From Bacillota bacterium (GTDB lineage: Bacteria > Bacillota > Clostridia > Acetivibrionales > DTU013), in NCBI GenBank assembly GCA_023435305.1, contig JAEYRV010000055.1, positions 62,001-126,000 of the forward strand: 64,000 nt of DNA, read 5' to 3'. The notes beneath the pieces were generated by a model, which had not been told where the DNA came from, searched no databases, and saw only the letters and a program-made list of their open reading frames with translations. Every line of letters begins with the position of its first letter. The stretch's first letter is position 1. A program made the position numbers and the translations under genes. Below are positions 61,345 through 64,000 of this stretch, one piece after another.

Positions 61345-62082
61345 ATGGGACACCTGCTGCGAATAACCCTTGTGGGATTGGTATCAGGCCTTGCCGGGAC
61401 AGGTCTGGGCGGATTGTCGGCTTTTTTGATATCAAAGACAAACAATCGGATAATGAGTTCGATACTGGAATTCTCCGCCGGCCTTATGACTGCCGTGGTA
61501 TGCTTTGAGCTGCTGCCTGAAGCGTTCAAGCTCGGCGGCACCTTCTACACCTTTGTCGGGATCCTTGCAGGCATCCTTATTGTTGTCCTGATAGAAAACC
61601 TTTTGAAAAAATCCCAATCCATCGGAAAAGGCGAAAACACCGGACTCCTCAAAGCAGGTATCCTTATGGCTATCGCTATAGCAATGCACAACTTCCCCGA
61701 GGGCTTCGCAGTAGGCTCGGGTTTTGAAGCCTCATCGAGCCTTGGATTTACTATAACCGCAGTAATAATCATACACGATATACCCGAGGGCATAGCCATG
61801 GCGGTTCCAATGCGTGCAGGCGGATTTTCGAGGCTGAAGGCCTTCGGATATACACTGCTTTCAGGCGTCCCGATGGGCTTTGGCGCACTTCTTGGTGCGA
61901 TGCTGGGCACGATCTCCGACCGGCTTACCGCCGCCTGTCTCGGATTTGCAGGCGGAGCTATGCTTTATATCATATATGGCGAGCTGGTGCCGGAATCAAA
62001 ACGTCTTTATCTGGGAAGATTATCTTCTTTGGCGAATGTATGGGGAATATTATGTGGTATAATAGTATCAGTCTTAAACTAA
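61345..62082 (+). CDS. ZIP-family metal transporter
   Basis: 245-aa membrane protein importing zinc or another divalent metal. Eight helices; the metal-binding helices IV and V carry IAMHNFPEGFAVGSGF and IIHDIPEGIAMAVPM (HNxPEG and HDxPEG signatures). GLVSGLAGTGLGGLSAFL is the start of helix I. The ATG at 61345 is preferred because GGAGGG lies 4 nt upstream; earlier ATGs at 61318 and 61333 lack an RBS. The loop between helices III and IV (KSQSIGKGENTGLLK) is short and lacks a His cluster. Confidence 0.9.
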   Translation: MGHLLRITLVGLVSGLAGTGLGGLSAFLISKTNNRIMSSILEFSAGLMTAVVCFELLPEAFKLGGTFYTFVGILAGILIVVLIENLLKKSQSIGKGENTGLLKAGILMAIAIAMHNFPEGFAVGSGFEASSSLGFTITAVIIIHDIPEGIAMAVPMRAGGFSRLKAFGYTLLSGVPMGFGALLGAMLGTISDRLTAACLGFAGGAMLYIIYGELVPESKRLYLGRLSSLANVWGILCGIIVSVLN

Positions 62083-62110
62083 ATGACATACGAAAAAGGG
62101 AGTACATATC

Positions 62111-63181
62111 TTGAAGACAGAAATAATCAAAGTAGACACGGCTGCTCAGGATTGGGACAAGCAGCTTGACTACGCAGCTCAGGTATTAAGATCCGGAGGG
62201 CTGGTGGCCTTTCCGACTGAAACCGTATACGGTCTGGGAGCCAATGCGCTGGATCAGACGGCTGTCGAAGGCATTTACAAGGCAAAGGGCCGCCCTTCTG
62301 ATAACCCGCTGATAGTTCATATAGCAAACACTGATTCTGTAAAGGAACTGACAGACAGTATCCCTTTTGTTGCGCCTGTGCTCATGGAAGCCTTCTGGCC
62401 GGGACCGCTGACGCTGGTGATGCCAAGATCAAAGAATGTTCCTGATATTATTACGGCAGGCCTTGATACGGTAGCGGTCAGGATGCCCTCACATCCTATT
62501 GCAGCTGCATTGATACAAAAGGCAGGCGTACCTGTCGCTGCCCCTAGCGCCAACAGCTCAGGCAGACCAAGCCCGACTCTGGCCAAGCATGTGATCGAGG
62601 ACCTTAAAGGCAAGGTCAATGTGATCATCGACGGAGGCATCTCAAAGGTCGGCGTGGAATCGACGGTACTTGATATAACGGTCACTCCCCCAATGATATT
62701 AAGGCCCGGAGGAGTAACTCTGGAACAACTGCGCAGCGTTCTGGGTGCGGTCACCTGGGACCATTCTTCCCCTGGATCTGAAGCGTCCCATACCCCTCCG
62801 AGATCGCCGGGCATGAAATACAAGCACTACTCCCCTAAAGCCGCTCTTCTTCTGCTCCAGGGCAGTCCCGAACGGGTGGCCGCCGAGATAAGCAAAAGAG
62901 CAGAGCTCTACCACAAGGAAGGCACTGCTATCGGGATACTAAATACCGACGAGACAGCCTCCCTCTATGAGCCCTCTCTGCACACCTACTGCAAGATCAT
63001 ATCCCTTGGGAGCAGGGAGAGCCCGGAGACACTGGCGTCAAATCTCTTCCGCTGCCTGAGGGAATTCGACGAAAAGGCTGTAGAGATGATAATGGCAGAG
63101 ACACCTGATGCAGGCGGCATTGGACAAGCAGTAATGAACCGGCTGCTGAAAGCGGCCGGAGGAAATATCATAAAGCTATGA
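62111..63181 (+). CDS. tsaC: Threonylcarbamoyl-AMP synthase (Sua5/YwlC type)
   Basis: Makes threonylcarbamoyl-adenylate for the t6A37 modification of tRNA. 356 aa: YrdC-like domain (about 1-215) with GGLVAFPTETVYGLGANAL, KGRPSDNPLIVH, FWPGPLTLVM, VAAPSANSSGRPSPT and ILRPGGVTLEQLR, then a C-terminal Sua5 domain (GMKYKHYSPKAALLL onward), the long form as in Bacillus YwlC. TTG start with AAGGGAG 8 nt upstream. Confidence 0.95.
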   Translation: MKTEIIKVDTAAQDWDKQLDYAAQVLRSGGLVAFPTETVYGLGANALDQTAVEGIYKAKGRPSDNPLIVHIANTDSVKELTDSIPFVAPVLMEAFWPGPLTLVMPRSKNVPDIITAGLDTVAVRMPSHPIAAALIQKAGVPVAAPSANSSGRPSPTLAKHVIEDLKGKVNVIIDGGISKVGVESTVLDITVTPPMILRPGGVTLEQLRSVLGAVTWDHSSPGSEASHTPPRSPGMKYKHYSPKAALLLLQGSPERVAAEISKRAELYHKEGTAIGILNTDETASLYEPSLHTYCKIISLGSRESPETLASNLFRCLREFDEKAVEMIMAETPDAGGIGQAVMNRLLKAAGGNIIKL

Positions 63182-63190
63182 GGAGATAAA

Positions 63191-63652
63191 ATGAAACGGA
63201 TACTGTTCGTATGTACAGGCAATACCTGCAGAAGCCCCATGGCAGCAGCCCTGTTCAACCGTCTGGCGGCCCTTGAGCTGCAAGGTCATGGATATGAAGC
63301 AGTTTCTGCCGGACTTTCTGCAATGGACGGTATCCCGGCAAGCGGAAATGCAGTCAAAGCAATGGACAGCTATCCCGGCGCAGACCTGTCGCGCCATCGT
63401 TCAAGGCTGCTGAGGCGTGATGATATCGAAAACGCATTCCTTGTGCTTACAATGTGCCGCAGCCACAAGCAGCACATACTTTCGATGTATCCCGAAGCGT
63501 ATCAAAAGGTTCACACATTGAAAGAATATGCTTATGGTATGGCATCCGATATAAATGACCCATTTGGAGGCAGTGAATCGGTATACAGGCAGAGCGCAGA
63601 AGAAATAGCACAGGCAGTCGAAAAACTTGTAGAAAAACTCAAATTTATCTGA
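63191..63652 (+). CDS. ywlE: Low-molecular-weight protein arginine phosphatase, YwlE-like
   Basis: 153 aa. Catalytic loop CTGNTCRS with Cys8, Arg14 and Thr12, the Thr that in YwlE selects phospho-arginine over phospho-tyrosine; general acid Asp123 in NDPFGGS. Usual neighbour of ywlC and rpiB in Bacillota. Starts 9 nt after tsaC. Expected to reverse McsB-type arginine phosphorylation; mcsB is not in this window. Confidence 0.93.
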   Translation: MKRILFVCTGNTCRSPMAAALFNRLAALELQGHGYEAVSAGLSAMDGIPASGNAVKAMDSYPGADLSRHRSRLLRRDDIENAFLVLTMCRSHKQHILSMYPEAYQKVHTLKEYAYGMASDINDPFGGSESVYRQSAEEIAQAVEKLVEKLKFI

Positions 63653-63708
63653 TACGGCTTTGACTTTAGTATACCAATAATATAAAATTGTAACGGAGGC
63701 TTAAAACA

Positions 63709-64000
63709 ATGTTGGCAATCGCAAGCGATCATGCAGGCTTCGACCTGAAAACCGAATTAATCAAGTATTTAGAGGAAATCAACGTCCCGTTCGAGGACCT
63801 TGGTACATGTGACTGCACCACTTCCGTCGATTACAACGACTACGGGCAGAAGGTAGCAGAAGCAGTAGCTGCAGGAACACACGAACGCGGCATAATAATT
63901 TGCGGAACAGGTATCGGTATTTCTATCACGGCAAATAAGGTACCCGGTATACGTGCCGCTCTTTGCACAGATCCTTACATGGCCAGAATGAGCCGGGAGC
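63709..64000 (+). CDS. rpiB: Ribose-5-phosphate isomerase B, N-terminal part (cut by window end)
   Basis: Interconverts ribulose-5-phosphate and ribose-5-phosphate. 97 codons visible: MLAIASDHAGFDLKTELIKY with the SDHAGF motif, VDYNDYGQKVAEAV, GIIICGTGIGISITANKVPG with the catalytic Cys, and RAALCTDPYMARMSRE. ATG 63709 follows CGGAGG. End of the prfA-ZIP-tsaC-ywlE-rpiB series. Confidence 0.97.
   Translation, partial: MLAIASDHAGFDLKTELIKYLEEINVPFEDLGTCDCTTSVDYNDYGQKVAEAVAAGTHERGIIICGTGIGISITANKVPGIRAALCTDPYMARMSRE

Overview
The window looks like chromosome from an endospore-forming, anaerobic member of the Clostridia (Bacillota). The evidence is: a SpoVT gene with a sigma-G-like promoter, a SpoVG gene with a near-perfect sigma-H promoter, a SigI/RsgI pair of the type expanded in cellulolytic clostridia (Acetivibrio/Ruminiclostridium relatives), a large Bacillus/Clostridium-type SRP RNA with an Alu domain, ferredoxin-type redox proteins, and the clostridial gene order murC / purR-spoVG-glmU-prs-pth-mfd-prsA-spoVT. 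Assignment below class level is inference.

Layout. 1-1.4 kb: sigI and the start of rsgI. 1.5-13 kb: housekeeping and sporulation block (spoVT, prsA, mfd, pth, prs, a one-domain glmU, spoVG, purR, murC, fabZ). 13-21 kb: HD phosphohydrolase, a heterodimeric ABC exporter, an SSB paralogue, two zinc-independent MDR oxidoreductases with an XRE regulator and small membrane partner. 21-25 kb: a GreA/GreB-like gene behind a promoter-proximal terminator, then an AlgI/AlgJ-like polysaccharide O-acetylation pair and tRNA-Thr. 25-44 kb: accessory region with a GNAT gene, a GNAT remnant fused by rearrangement to a DUF2161 gene, a PlsC-like acyltransferase, an intact-looking 1.84 kb insertion sequence with 8-bp target duplication, a lipase, an adaptor-permease-adaptor export operon without an ATPase, pgk, decayed ORFs, an EFR1-type flavodoxin/ferredoxin, a frameshifted beta-propeller lipoprotein, MITE-like inverted repeats, an amidohydrolase fragment and tRNA-Pro. 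44-54 kb: a TtcA-like thiolase, a secreted phosphodiester-glycosidase-like protein, a DUF362 ferredoxin, a chemoreceptor, galU and two tandem RMD1/DUF155 paralogues. 54-64 kb: SRP RNA, dnaX-ybaB-recR, a DUF2089/DUF4097 pair, prfA, a ZIP transporter whose ribosome site lies in an inverted repeat, then tsaC/ywlC, ywlE and the start of rpiB.

The most interesting signals are regulatory or structural rather than a large new gene system: the leader terminator in front of the Gre-like gene, the RBS-sequestering repeat of the ZIP gene, the 15-bp hairpin abutting a start codon at 51.67 kb, the long structured non-coding tail inside the insertion sequence, the glmU that has lost exactly its acetyltransferase half, and the tandem RMD1 proteins. 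No CRISPR array, prophage or obvious defence island was seen. All family assignments come from reading motifs by eye; no database search was run.
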